Shown here: positions 53,195-61,043 of the stretch, piece by piece | How the letters are laid out: the number at the start of each line of letters is the position of its first letter | Position numbering within the stretch: position 1 is the first letter of the stretch | Assembly: GCA_025057155.1 (NCBI GenBank) | Contig: JANWYD010000013.1 | Coordinates: 62,001 to 126,000, forward strand | Origin: Chloroflexaceae bacterium | GTDB taxonomy: Bacteria > Chloroflexota > Chloroflexia > Chloroflexales > Chloroflexaceae | Reading direction: 5' to 3' | DNA: 64,000 nucleotides | The notes under the pieces: model-generated | What the model was told of the DNA's origin: nothing | The model's input: only the letters and a program-made list of their open reading frames with translations | Databases searched by the model: none | Position numbers and translations under genes: made by a program

Positions 53195-53300
53195 TGTGGA
53201 GGTGTAGAGATGTAGAGCTGTGGAGGTGAAACCCGGATCGTCAGGCGCATCCGGCTTTGCCGTTTCTCCACACCTCCACACGTCCACACCTCCACACAAC
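53195..53300. repeat. Inverted pair of GGAGGTGT arrays
   Basis: GTGGAGGTGTAGAGATGTAG... (53195-53228) and CTCCACACCTCCACACGTCC... (53266-53300) flank about 40 bases, filling the spacer between two convergent genes. Confidence 0.75.
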
Positions 53301-53303
53301 CAC

Positions 53304-54635
53304 CTACCGCTCCCCCGCAGCAGCCGGTGTCGCCGCCTCGCGACCCTCCAGGAAGAAGACCCCCTCGGTGTCGTCGTAGGCAAAAAGTTCGGCGTAGCGC
53401 CCCCACTCGCTGGCGATGTCCAGTTGCCGTTCGGCCTCTTCGGGCGGGAAGTCGCGCTCCAGGGCGGTAAGCAGCACCTCCCAGCGCAGCGCCTGGTCGC
53501 CCGCGGCCTGGAGCATGCGCAGCATCCAGCGGAAGAAGGGCAGGCGCCGCAGGCGCGTGGCGAAGATCTCTTTGCGCGCCAGGATGCTGGCCTCGGCGAA
53601 GGCCTCACCCAGCGGCGTGAGGATGAGCGCCCCGCCCTCGACCCGCGCGAAGCCCAGCAATTCGGCTGCTTCCACCAGCGGCAGCAGATGGTCGAGATCC
53701 AGGCCCAGATCCTCGCGCAACTGGGCGATTTCGTCGCGCTCGTAGGGGGTGGCGTTGGTGTGCTCGAGCAGGCCGGCCAGCGCCGTCACCGTGGCCATAG
53801 GCAGCGCGCGGGTCTTGCCGGCCTGTCCCGGCTCGGTGCCGAACTCGACCTCTTCCGGCTGGGTCTGGCCCATCAGCAGGGCATAGACGCGGTTGACCAG
53901 GGCGACAAAGGCGTCGGATTTGCGGTCGCGGGGATGGGGCATATTCACCGTCACCTCGGCCACGATACGGCCCGGCCCCTTGTCCATCACCACGATCCGG
54001 TCGGCCATAAAGACCGCTTCTTCGATGTTGTGGCTGACCATCAGTACTGCGCGGATCTGCAACTGGCCGCCGGTCCACAGTTCCAGCACCTCGCCGCGCA
54101 GGGTCTCGGCGCTCAACACATCGAGGGCGCTGAACGGCTCGTCGAGACAGAGCAGTTCCGGGTCCACGGCGAGGGCGCGAGCGATGCCGACTTTCTGGCG
54201 CATGCCGCCGGACAGCTCGCGCGGATAGGCTTGCTCGAAGCCGTCGAGACCGACCAGATCGATCAATTCGATGGCGCGGGCGCGGGCCGGTTCGGGGGCC
54301 ACGCCGCGCGCCTGCAGGGCCACAGCCACGTTTTCTTCGACCGTCAGCCAGGGGAACAGGGCGAAGGTCTGGAAGACGATGGTAGCTCTGGGGTTAACCC
54401 CGCGGAGGGGCTGGCCACGGTAGAGAACCGTACCCTCGCTTGGCTCGTTCAAGCCGGTGATGATCCGCAGCAGGGTGCTCTTGCCACAGCCCGAGGGACC
54501 GAGGAGGGCCACGAACTCGCCTTCGCGGATGCTCAGGTTAATGTTTTCCACAGCGGTAAAGCGTTTGTCGCCGCGCCCGTAGCGCTGGGCCACGCCACGC
54601 ACTTCAACCAGCGCCGGGTTTCGAGAGGCGGTCAT
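53304..54635 (-). CDS. NitT/TauT-type ABC transporter ATPase with AAA-associated C-terminal domain
   Basis: A 443-residue ATPase. It has GPSGCGKSTLL (Walker A), PRELSGGMRQKVG (signature), LLCLDEPFSALD (Walker B) and VSHNIEEAV (H-loop). After about residue 270 comes a ~150-residue domain (PMATVTALAGLLEHTNATPYERDEIAQLREDLG onward) that matches the AAA-associated C-terminal domain found in nitrate/sulfonate-type ATPases. The gene begins 17 bases after the permease stop, with AAGGAG before ATG 54635. Substrate class (nitrate, taurine, or similar) is inferred only from family. Confidence 0.92.
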   Translation of the reverse strand: MTASRNPALVEVRGVAQRYGRGDKRFTAVENINLSIREGEFVALLGPSGCGKSTLLRIITGLNEPSEGTVLYRGQPLRGVNPRATIVFQTFALFPWLTVEENVAVALQARGVAPEPARARAIELIDLVGLDGFEQAYPRELSGGMRQKVGIARALAVDPELLCLDEPFSALDVLSAETLRGEVLELWTGGQLQIRAVLMVSHNIEEAVFMADRIVVMDKGPGRIVAEVTVNMPHPRDRKSDAFVALVNRVYALLMGQTQPEEVEFGTEPGQAGKTRALPMATVTALAGLLEHTNATPYERDEIAQLREDLGLDLDHLLPLVEAAELLGFARVEGGALILTPLGEAFAEASILARKEIFATRLRRLPFFRWMLRMLQAAGDQALRWEVLLTALERDFPPEEAERQLDIASEWGRYAELFAYDDTEGVFFLEGREAATPAAAGER

Positions 54636-54652
54636 TCCTCGCTCCTTGTACG

Positions 54653-56374
54653 TCAATCCATGCGATAGGTCGTCTCGGCCAGCCGGTAGAGTCGTCGCCA
54701 GACCAGGCGGTTGATGGCTACTACAGTCAGTACCATAGCCAGGGTGGCCGCCAGCAGGCCCGGGTAGTCGCCAGTGGCAGTGGCGGAGGTGATCTGCGAG
54801 CCCACCCCCAGGGTCGTGTAGGTCTCGCCGCCGAACACCACGTACTCGGCGACGATGCTGGCGTTCCAGGCGCCGCCGCTGGCGGTGATCATGCCGGTGA
54901 TCAGGTACGGAAAGAGGGCGGGCAGGATCAGGACGCGCCAGCGCATCCAGCCCGAGAGTTGCAGCAGGTCGCTGGTGTAGCGCAGATCCAGGGGCAGAGC
55001 GGCGGCGCCGGCGATGACGTTGAAAAGCAGGTACCACTGGGTACCGAGGAGCATCAGCAGCACCGCGGCCAGGTTCAGCCCGCCGGGAGCGGCGAGCAGA
55101 GCCAGCACCAGCACCGGGAAGAGGGCCGTGGCGGGGATCGAAGCGATAATCTGCACCAGCGGCTGCAACACCGCCGCTGCCCGTGGATGGGTGCCGATGT
55201 ACACGCCGACCGGCACCGTCCAGAGCAAGGCAATGATCAGGGCAGCCGACACGCGCAGCATGGTTGCGCCGACTCCCAGGACAATGCTGAGCCACTGGGC
55301 AGGCGGCACCTGGAGCAGCAGCCGCCCGCCCAGGAACGCGCCGCCCAGCGCCAGCGCCAGGACAACTGCGATGAGCAGCCAGGTGAGGAGCGAGCGTTTC
55401 GGGGCGGCGGGGTTGGCGGTGCTTACAGGCGCGGGATTGCGGCTCAGCGTGCGGTCGAGGGCGGCATTGACCGGCTCCCACAGGCGCCCGATCAGTTGCG
55501 GGAAGGCCGCCCGCTGCAGCAGTTCGTAGAACCACGAATAGGTCGGCTCATCGCTCTCCACCTGCTCGAGCTTGAAGCGGTCGGCCCAGGCCAGCAACGG
55601 CCGCCAGACCAGTTGGTCGAGCGCCACGATCACTACCACCAGGGTCAGCAGGCCCCAGCCAATGGCGGCGATGTCGCCGGCATCGGCAGCGGTTTGCAGA
55701 TAGGCCCCCAGGCCGGCCAGGCGAAAGTCGCGGTCGCCCAGGGTAAAGATCTCGGCGGCCATGAGGAAGAACCACCCGCCAGCCCAGCTCATCATACTGT
55801 TCCAGATCAGGCTCAGGGCGCCGAAGGGCAGTTCGGTGGTGGTAAAGCGGCGCCAGGGGGAAAAGCGAAAAATCGCGCTGGCTTCGCGCAGTTCGCCGGG
55901 CACGGTGGTGAGAGACTGGTACCAGGCAAAGGTCATGTTCCAGGCCTGGCTGGTGAAGATCAGCACAATCGCCGCAAGCTCCACAGCGACCCGTTCGGGC
56001 AGCACGGCGCTGAGGCTGAGCAGCACGACCGGAAGAAAGGAAAGAATGGGCACGCTCTGCAGCACATCGAGCAGCGGCAGCATCCAGCGTTCGGCCCGGG
56101 GATTGTACGCGGCAATGTAGCCGTAGGACAGCGTAAAGAGCAGCGAGAGGGTATAGGCCGCGGCCATGCGCCCCACCGAAAGCATCGCGTAGTAGGGCAG
56201 CGCAGTGGGCGACAGGCTGATCTCCGGGCCGCGCACCGCGGCGGGAGCGGTCCGCGCCAGCCACACTGCCAGGGCAAGCAGACTGGCGATGATCAGCAGG
56301 ATCGCGAGGTCAGCGCCCGTGATACGGGGTCGGGGAGATGGGATAGGAGTAAAAACCCTGCGAGTTGCAGCCAT
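54653..56374 (-). CDS. NitT/TauT-type ABC permease with two transport domains in tandem
   Basis: A 573-residue permease in which two binding-protein-dependent permease domains are fused. Both halves carry the EAA-type loop: GELREASAIFRFSPWRRFTTTELPFG in the first and the matching LDLRYTSDLLQLSGWMRWRVLILPALFPYLITG in the second. Each half has about six helices and a polar linker lies between (~280-330). Normally this family works as a homodimer of single-domain permeases. No periplasmic binding protein gene is adjacent. GGAG precedes ATG 56374. A candidate RNA with its own promoter and terminator lies upstream. Confidence 0.9.
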   Translation of the reverse strand: MAATRRVFTPIPSPRPRITGADLAILLIIASLLALAVWLARTAPAAVRGPEISLSPTALPYYAMLSVGRMAAAYTLSLLFTLSYGYIAAYNPRAERWMLPLLDVLQSVPILSFLPVVLLSLSAVLPERVAVELAAIVLIFTSQAWNMTFAWYQSLTTVPGELREASAIFRFSPWRRFTTTELPFGALSLIWNSMMSWAGGWFFLMAAEIFTLGDRDFRLAGLGAYLQTAADAGDIAAIGWGLLTLVVVIVALDQLVWRPLLAWADRFKLEQVESDEPTYSWFYELLQRAAFPQLIGRLWEPVNAALDRTLSRNPAPVSTANPAAPKRSLLTWLLIAVVLALALGGAFLGGRLLLQVPPAQWLSIVLGVGATMLRVSAALIIALLWTVPVGVYIGTHPRAAAVLQPLVQIIASIPATALFPVLVLALLAAPGGLNLAAVLLMLLGTQWYLLFNVIAGAAALPLDLRYTSDLLQLSGWMRWRVLILPALFPYLITGMITASGGAWNASIVAEYVVFGGETYTTLGVGSQITSATATGDYPGLLAATLAMVLTVVAINRLVWRRLYRLAETTYRMD

Positions 56375-56687
56375 GCCCTTCTCCAGAAATAGTGTGCTTG
56401 AGATAAGCGTGTTGAGGCGTCACTCCTCACCCTCCCCCTATTCGGGCCAGACCTGCAGCGCCGCGCGCACCTTGGCCCACCGTTGGGAAGCGATCAGGTG
56501 GCGAATGGTCTCTACACTGGTCGTTGGAACCGTGGTCATGTTCCGCTCCCTCTACGCCTGCGACTGTCCTGGCCATCGCCCGCAGCGGATGCGTCAGACA
56601 CGCGAGGCGCTGGCCGTCCTGACACCAACGCCTATTGCCCGGACTGCATGCCTACCGTCGCCAGGTCTCATCGGGACGCCATATTTT

Positions 56688-56722
56688 GCAATCCAAAATC
56701 CAAAATCTAAATTCCAAAATCG
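56688..56722 (-). repeat. GATTTTGGATTTTGGATT run, reverse orientation
   Basis: The reverse strand carries GGATTTT-unit runs as at 2891, 18716 and 32513. It lies between the candidate RNA terminator and the ABC permease start. Confidence 0.7.
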
Positions 56723-56768
56723 TATAACCCTCGCGGCAGCGCCACCTTACCTCACGGACCAGATGAAC

Positions 56769-56797
56769 AAAAACCCGGTGGGCCAGGCCCCACCGGG
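56769..56797 (-). terminator. Intrinsic terminator, reverse strand
   Basis: CCCGGTGGG (56774-56782) and CCCACCGGG (56789-56797) pair around a 6-base loop; on the reverse strand the stem is followed by TTTTTG (56769-56773). Confidence 0.8.
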
Positions 56798-57059
56798 AAC
56801 AACAACCGTCTGGCGCTCAGGCGTTTCAGCCGGCGCGCATAAGACCGGTGGAACTGGCCACGATTGCGGGCGATCCGCTACGCCGTTGACGTGGATGACT
56901 GCCGTCCATTCCCAGGCCTTAGGAAATGCTGGACCCCCTGTGACTGCACGAGCAGGACAGAGTATTTTCCTGGGAGACGCGGGACCTGCCAGATCCTCCC
57001 AGGCGGCAAGGGGGTATCGGTCCGACGTTACGTAGAAGGGTTTCACAGGTGCTCGAACG
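56769..57059 (-). ncRNA. Candidate structured RNA, about 290 nt, unassigned
   Basis: A reverse-strand transcript would start near 57059 from a consensus promoter and end at an intrinsic terminator (56769-56797). The transcript folds locally: CCTGGGAG/CTCCCAGG with a 19-base loop and CATTTCC/GGGAATG around 8 bases. It contains no open frame with a ribosome site; the only long frame covers the promoter and terminator and so is not coding. I find no match by eye to tmRNA, RNase P, SRP RNA or common riboswitches. It could be a 6S-like or unknown RNA, or a leader of the ABC permease 395 bases downstream. Confidence 0.5.
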
Positions 57060-57065
57060 CGAGGA

Positions 57066-57094
57066 AGTATACTCGTAGACCTCAGGAGTGTCAA
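57066..57094 (-). promoter_or_regulatory. Consensus promoter for the candidate RNA
   Basis: Reverse strand: TTGACA (57094-57089), 17-base spacer, TATACT (57071-57066). It is the best -35/-10 pair seen in this window and stands apart from any gene start. Confidence 0.8.
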
Positions 57095-57267
57095 CCGTTA
57101 TTTATGTGGGCAGGGCGTTCGTGCAAAGTTGCCGCCGAGGACGGGGAGAAACGCCAGGGTGAAACCCTGCGCACTCTCCGTAGCAAGCACGTTTTCGGTT
57201 ACACACAAACATCATCTCGGCCAGCAGGGCATTGCATGGCATCTGCGCCCTCGGCGAAGCCCGCGCA

Positions 57268-57663
57268 TCAAGCGCCTCCTTCACCGACACTGCGTACAAA
57301 GATCCGTTCGAGGGCCACGCGCGGATCGGTACAGAGACCGGTGTGAACCGGTGAAGGCTGAATCACGGTACTGCGGGGGGCGGTAAGCCAGCGGAAGCGC
57401 TCGTAGTGGGGCAAAGCGCCGATGGGACCGGCGGCAAGGCCCCCGGCGCAGATTATCGGAATGTGCGCCAGTTGCACCTCCAGCAGTTCCAGATCCAGGG
57501 TCGGATCGAGCGTGCGGAGGCGGGCCGGGTCAAGGCGCAGGCGCGCTTCGAGGAAGCCATGCTGCCGGCAGAGGAGCACCACGCCGACGTTAACGTATTC
57601 GCCGCGCTCGATGCGAGGCACCACGCGCATCAGGGCGTACTCAAAGACGCTGGTCGCGGGCAT
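57268..57663 (-). CDS. DUF3037 protein, partner of HipA-like kinase
   Basis: A 131-residue DUF3037 protein. Strand-rich with TSVFEYALMRVVPRIERGEYVNVGVVLLCRQHGFLEARL at the start, then PARLRTLDPTLDLELLEVQLAHI and GPIGALPHYERFRWLTAPRSTVIQPSPVHTGLCTDP, typical of the family. ATG 57663 has GAGGAGG 6 bases upstream and overlaps the kinase gene's end by 23 bases. DUF3037 proteins commonly sit beside HipA-like kinases; the function is unknown. Confidence 0.9.
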   Translation of the reverse strand: MPATSVFEYALMRVVPRIERGEYVNVGVVLLCRQHGFLEARLRLDPARLRTLDPTLDLELLEVQLAHIPIICAGGLAAGPIGALPHYERFRWLTAPRSTVIQPSPVHTGLCTDPRVALERIFVRSVGEGGA

Positions 57664-58423
57664 GGATTGCCTCCTCGACAAACAACCGCGGCGCGGACAC
57701 TCGCGTCAGCAGGTATTCCACATAGGCCGCCCGGTGCTCTTCCAGGCTCTCGAAGGGGCCGTCACCCGCCAGCCAGGCATCAGGCACCGCCGCTACCAGA
57801 CGCTCCACCAGGGCGGGGGTGATTCGAGGAGCCAGCGCGGCATCGGCGGCGCGCAGATCGCCCGCCACGGGAAGCAGCACGTGATTCTTGATCGCCGTGA
57901 AGCGACTCCTCGCCCGGTGGCGCCAGTCTTCCCAGGTATGGTGAACGATCAACGTCGCACCGTGATCTATCAAGTAGAGTTGCCGGTGCCAGAGGAGCAT
58001 ATTGGTATTCAGAGGCGTTCGATCCACATTGGTAACAAACGCATCGAACCAGACGATGCGCGCTGCCAGATCGGGCGCGACACTGGCGGCATTGAGCGCG
58101 TCGAAGGCCAGGGCGCCGGGCAGAAAATCCATTGCCAGGTTCAGCCCTCCACTGGCCCTGACGAGATCCTGGATCTCGCTATCGGGTTCGTTGTGTCCCA
58201 GGGTCGGATCGAGGTGCGCCAGAACGATTTCGGGCACCGGCAGGCCGAGGGCGCGGCCCAGCTCACCGGCGAGCAATTCGGCGATCAGGGCCTTGGGACC
58301 CTGGCCCGCGCCGCGAAACTTGAGCACATACAACCCGTCGTCGTCCGCTTCGACCAGGGCGGGCAACGAGCCGCCCTCACGCAGCGGCGTCACATAGCGG
58401 GTGGCGATGATGGTACGGAGCAT
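57641..58423 (-). CDS. HipA-like kinase (short form)
   Basis: A 260-residue kinase-like protein of the HipA_2 type. It lacks the N-terminal HipA subdomain of E. coli HipA. Visible motifs are SLPALVEADDDGLYVLKFRGAGQG (nucleotide-binding strands with Lys), IVWFDAFVTNVDRTPLNTNMLLW (catalytic Asp and N) and LYLIDHGATLIVHH (metal Asp). The gene overlaps the upstream uracil-DNA glycosylase by 34 bases and the downstream DUF3037 gene by 23. Substrate unknown; no HipB antitoxin is present, so a toxin role is not supported. Confidence 0.85.
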   Translation of the reverse strand: MLRTIIATRYVTPLREGGSLPALVEADDDGLYVLKFRGAGQGPKALIAELLAGELGRALGLPVPEIVLAHLDPTLGHNEPDSEIQDLVRASGGLNLAMDFLPGALAFDALNAASVAPDLAARIVWFDAFVTNVDRTPLNTNMLLWHRQLYLIDHGATLIVHHTWEDWRHRARSRFTAIKNHVLLPVAGDLRAADAALAPRITPALVERLVAAVPDAWLAGDGPFESLEEHRAAYVEYLLTRVSAPRLFVEEAIHARDQRL

Positions 58424-59091
58424 CGGGGTGCTACCTCTTTATACGCCGCTCTCAGCCCGGCGGCGAACTGCCGCGCGCCGCCCTGGGCAGGGTGCCGCAG
58501 CCGGCGGTGCGGCACGCCGAGGATTGTCAGCGCCTCCGCCGCGACGCGGCCCAGGGCCACGATCGGCACTCCGGAGTACAGGGCGCAGAAACGAGCCAGG
58601 AATGGCAAGCCCAGGGCGACCTCGCTCGCCCGCGGCGGGCGGTTGCTCCGCTCAATGCCGGGACGGTGCGGGTGCAGAGGATAGGCGTTCCAGCCTGCCG
58701 CGGCGAGACCGAGGGCCGCCAGCTCGCGGCAGACAATGGTCGCCGTCGGTTCGGCGCTGATGCGCCCATCATCGCCCGCCAGCGCCAGGCCCAGACCGGC
58801 TTCGAGGCGGCCCGGCGGCCAGCGTCCCTCCAGCAGCAGGCGCTCGCTGGTGAACGGCACCCCGGTGCGCCGGGCGCCGTTGTAGCCCGGCGCTTCGCCG
58901 ACCAGCAGCAGGTCGGGCCGGCGCGCGAGCGCCGTCTCCAGCGCCAGGGCCAGATTGCGCCGGCGCGCGCCGTTCCCTGGCGGCCCGTCGCTGGCGTACA
59001 TGTTCACCGCGTCAGCCGGGGCGGGCAGTGCGGCCAGATCGGCGATCAGCGCGGCGACTGAAGGAGTGAGCGCTTTGAGTTGGATGTCCAT
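58390..59091 (-). CDS. Uracil-DNA glycosylase superfamily protein
   Basis: A 233-residue UDG-fold protein. RPDLLLVGEAPGYNGARRTGVPFTSERLL carries the water-activating loop and the base-flipping pocket; IVALGRVAAEALTILG and RHPAQGGARQF (HPxxGG-like, distinct from HPSPLS of family 1) form the second DNA-binding loop. It fits the broad family-4/5-like group. Start is ATG 59091 (or 59094), without a strong ribosome site. It heads a three-gene overlapping operon with a HipA-like kinase and DUF3037. Repair role is family knowledge; the operon link is inference. Confidence 0.8.
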   Translation of the reverse strand: MDIQLKALTPSVAALIADLAALPAPADAVNMYASDGPPGNGARRRNLALALETALARRPDLLLVGEAPGYNGARRTGVPFTSERLLLEGRWPPGRLEAGLGLALAGDDGRISAEPTATIVCRELAALGLAAAGWNAYPLHPHRPGIERSNRPPRASEVALGLPFLARFCALYSGVPIVALGRVAAEALTILGVPHRRLRHPAQGGARQFAAGLRAAYKEVAPRCSVPSSPPAM

Positions 59092-59130
59092 CATCAGCGC
59101 GGCCGTACCAATCCACCACAAAGATCGCAG

Positions 59131-59324
59131 TGGAGCTGTAGAGGTGTGGAGGTGTAGAGCTGTTCTTTCACCTTCACAGGATAGCGTTCATAATTACCGA
59201 ACGCATTTGCACCGCAAAGGGCGCGGAGGAGCGCAAAGGCGCGCAAAAAGCTCATCCTCTGCATGCTCTAAGGTAAATCTGAACACGTACGTTCATGCCT
59301 CCACACCTCTGCACCTCTACAGAC
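59131..59324. repeat. Inverted pair of GGAGGTGT arrays
   Basis: G-rich (59131-59160, TGGAGCTGTAGAGGTGTGG...) and C-rich (59297-59324, CCTCCACACCTCTGCACC...) arrays flank 136 bases that contain CGCAAAGGGCGCGGAGGAGCGC-type repeats. The C-rich side ends in CTCTACAGACCGG, matching the reverse of the start of the array at 36372. The 290-base spacer holds nothing else. Confidence 0.75.
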
Positions 59325-59384
59325 CGGTCAGGTGGGACGGTGGAGCAAATCAGCACATCGGGGCGCCGGGATTTCGCGTGTACC

Positions 59385-59900
59385 TTACCCTTCCCGGCGG
59401 CGGTACAATTCTTTACGCTCGACATAGCGTTCAGCAGGCCCGCGGATCCGCGCCGCCTGTTCGGCGCTGAGGGGCCGGATGCTTCCCGGCACGCCCAGCA
59501 CCAGCGATCCCGGCGGCACCTGCATGCCTTCGGTTACCAGAGCGCGCGCGCCCACAATCGAGCCGCGGCCTATCCGCGCGCCGTTCAACACCACGGCGCC
59601 AATGCCGATCAACACCTCGTCCTCGATAATCGCGCCATGCACAATCGCTCCATGGCCGAGGGTCACGTAGTCGCCAATAATGACCGGAAACCCCGGATCA
59701 CCGTGGATAATACAACCATCCTGTACATTTGAACAGGCGCCGATCTGGATGGGCACGGTGTCGGCGCGAAGCACGCTCATCGGCCAGACGCTGCTCTCCG
59801 GGCCGATGGTGATCGTCCCGGCCAGAAAGGTGTTGGGAAAGACATACGCGCTCGGATGGACGCTGATCCGGTCAATCAAGACTGGTGCGTTTTCGTTCAT
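59385..59900 (-). CDS. Gamma-type carbonic anhydrase
   Basis: A 171-residue left-handed beta-helix protein of the gamma carbonic anhydrase/PaaY group, interconverting CO2 and bicarbonate or forming a hexapeptide-repeat trimer of other use. Hexapeptide repeats run from LAGTITIGPESSVWPMSVLRADTVPI on; zinc-type His are in CIIHGDPGF and TLGHGAIVHGAII. C-terminal helix (AEQAARIRGPAERYVERKELYRR) is normal. Some members lack activity. It is preceded by a GGAAACCAGGTTTCTCC palindrome. It could supply bicarbonate for carboxylation; inference. Confidence 0.9.
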   Translation of the reverse strand: MNENAPVLIDRISVHPSAYVFPNTFLAGTITIGPESSVWPMSVLRADTVPIQIGACSNVQDGCIIHGDPGFPVIIGDYVTLGHGAIVHGAIIEDEVLIGIGAVVLNGARIGRGSIVGARALVTEGMQVPPGSLVLGVPGSIRPLSAEQAARIRGPAERYVERKELYRRREG

Positions 59901-59937
59901 AGGATTGCTCGCGAGCGAGAGCCGGTCGAGAGGCTAC

Positions 59938-59961
59938 GGGGAAACCAGGTTTCTCCGTAGC
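59938..59961. repeat. GGGGAAACCAGGTTTCTCC palindrome
   Basis: Copy of the dispersed GAAACC(A/G)GGTTTC palindrome between the carbonic anhydrase and PfkB genes. A GAGGGCTT-type mini-palindrome lies close by. Confidence 0.75.
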
Positions 59962-60074
59962 CCTGTGCTAGAGGAAAAGACGCGGGACGGTCGCGCCCTT
60001 CCGAACCCCACCTGAGGGGAGGAGAGGCTTCGACCCTCCGCGCCCGCTCTCAATTGTAGCGTCTGGAGCCAGAC

Positions 60075-61043
60075 ATGCGCAATCTCCTGGTCTGCCTGGG
60101 TGAGATCCTGATCGACTTTCTGCCGCTGGAGACGGACGGGGAACTGAGGGGCTTTACGTTGCATCCCGGCGGCGGGCCGTTCAACGTGGCGGTGGGATTG
60201 GCGCGTCTGGGCCAACCTACCGCATTTGTGGGCAAACTCGGCGCCGATCTGTTTGGCCGGCGCCTGCGTCGCGCGGTGCGCGCCGAGGGTATTGACGACA
60301 CGTGGCTCACCGACGCGCCTGCACCCACCACCCTGGCCTTCGTGGCCCACGAAGACGGCGAGCCGGTCTTCACCTTCTATGGTGCGGGGGCCGCCGATAC
60401 GCTGCTGACGCCAGCGGACCTGCCTCCGACTCTATTTGAGCGGACCGCGAGCCTGCACTTCGGCGGCATCAGCCTGTTGCGCGGCGCCACGCCCGCAGCG
60501 GCGCTGGCGGCTGCCGAGGGCCTGCGTGGCCGGGCGCTGGTTTCGCTCGACATCAATGCGCGCCCGGGCCTGATTGACGACCCGGCGGCCTATCGCGCCA
60601 CGCTGACCCGCGCCATCGCCGCGTGTGATCTGCTGAAACTCAGCGCCGCCGATTGCGCCTGGTTCGCCCCTGCCGCCGATCCACTGCACCTCGCCGCGGC
60701 CCAGCTCGATGCCGGCCCGGCGCTGGTGGCGCTCACCCGCGGAAGCGCCGGGGTGACCGCCCTGCGGCGACGCGACGGTCAGGTTGAAACCCTGCACGTT
60801 CCTGGCTTCGCGGTGGCGGTGGCCGATACCGTGGGCGCGGGCGACAGCTTCAGCGCAGGATTGCTCGCGGCCCTGGCCGAACGCGCAGCTCTCTCGCGCG
60901 AAGCTCTGGCGGCGCTGCCAGCGGCGGAACTCACAGCGGCCCTGCGTTTCGCCGCGGCTGTTGCCGCCCTCACCTGCACCCGTCCGGGCGCCGATCCGCC
61001 CCGCCGCGCCGAGGTTGACGCCTTTCTGGCGGCGACCGGGTAG
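60075..61043 (+). CDS. PfkB-family sugar kinase
   Basis: A 322-residue ribokinase-fold kinase, probably a fructokinase. It has LVCLGEILIDFLP at the start, HPGGGPFNVAVGLARLG (substrate-binding GG), FVGKLGADLFGRRL and the catalytic anion hole ADTVGAGDSFSAGLLAAL. LVSLDINARPGLI matches the first family signature. Length is typical. ATG 60075 follows GGAGCC. The aldose-ketose substrate is not certain; no transporter or hydrolase is adjacent. Confidence 0.93.
   Translation: MRNLLVCLGEILIDFLPLETDGELRGFTLHPGGGPFNVAVGLARLGQPTAFVGKLGADLFGRRLRRAVRAEGIDDTWLTDAPAPTTLAFVAHEDGEPVFTFYGAGAADTLLTPADLPPTLFERTASLHFGGISLLRGATPAAALAAAEGLRGRALVSLDINARPGLIDDPAAYRATLTRAIAACDLLKLSAADCAWFAPAADPLHLAAAQLDAGPALVALTRGSAGVTALRRRDGQVETLHVPGFAVAVADTVGAGDSFSAGLLAALAERAALSREALAALPAAELTAALRFAAAVAALTCTRPGADPPRRAEVDAFLAATG

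Noticed and set aside
54636-55535. N-terminal extension of the ABC ATPase by 300 residues
   Set aside because: It overlaps the permease gene in another frame; the ATPase begins at 54635 with AAGGAG and normal family start.
56769-57059. tmRNA, RNase P RNA or SRP RNA
   Set aside because: None of the diagnostic sequences (TTCGANNC tail and tag, GAGGAAAGTCC, GGTCAGGTCCGGAAGG) is present on the reverse strand.
57641-58423. HipA toxin of a HipBA pair
   Set aside because: The protein is short, and there is no HipB-like helix-turn-helix gene; the partner is DUF3037.
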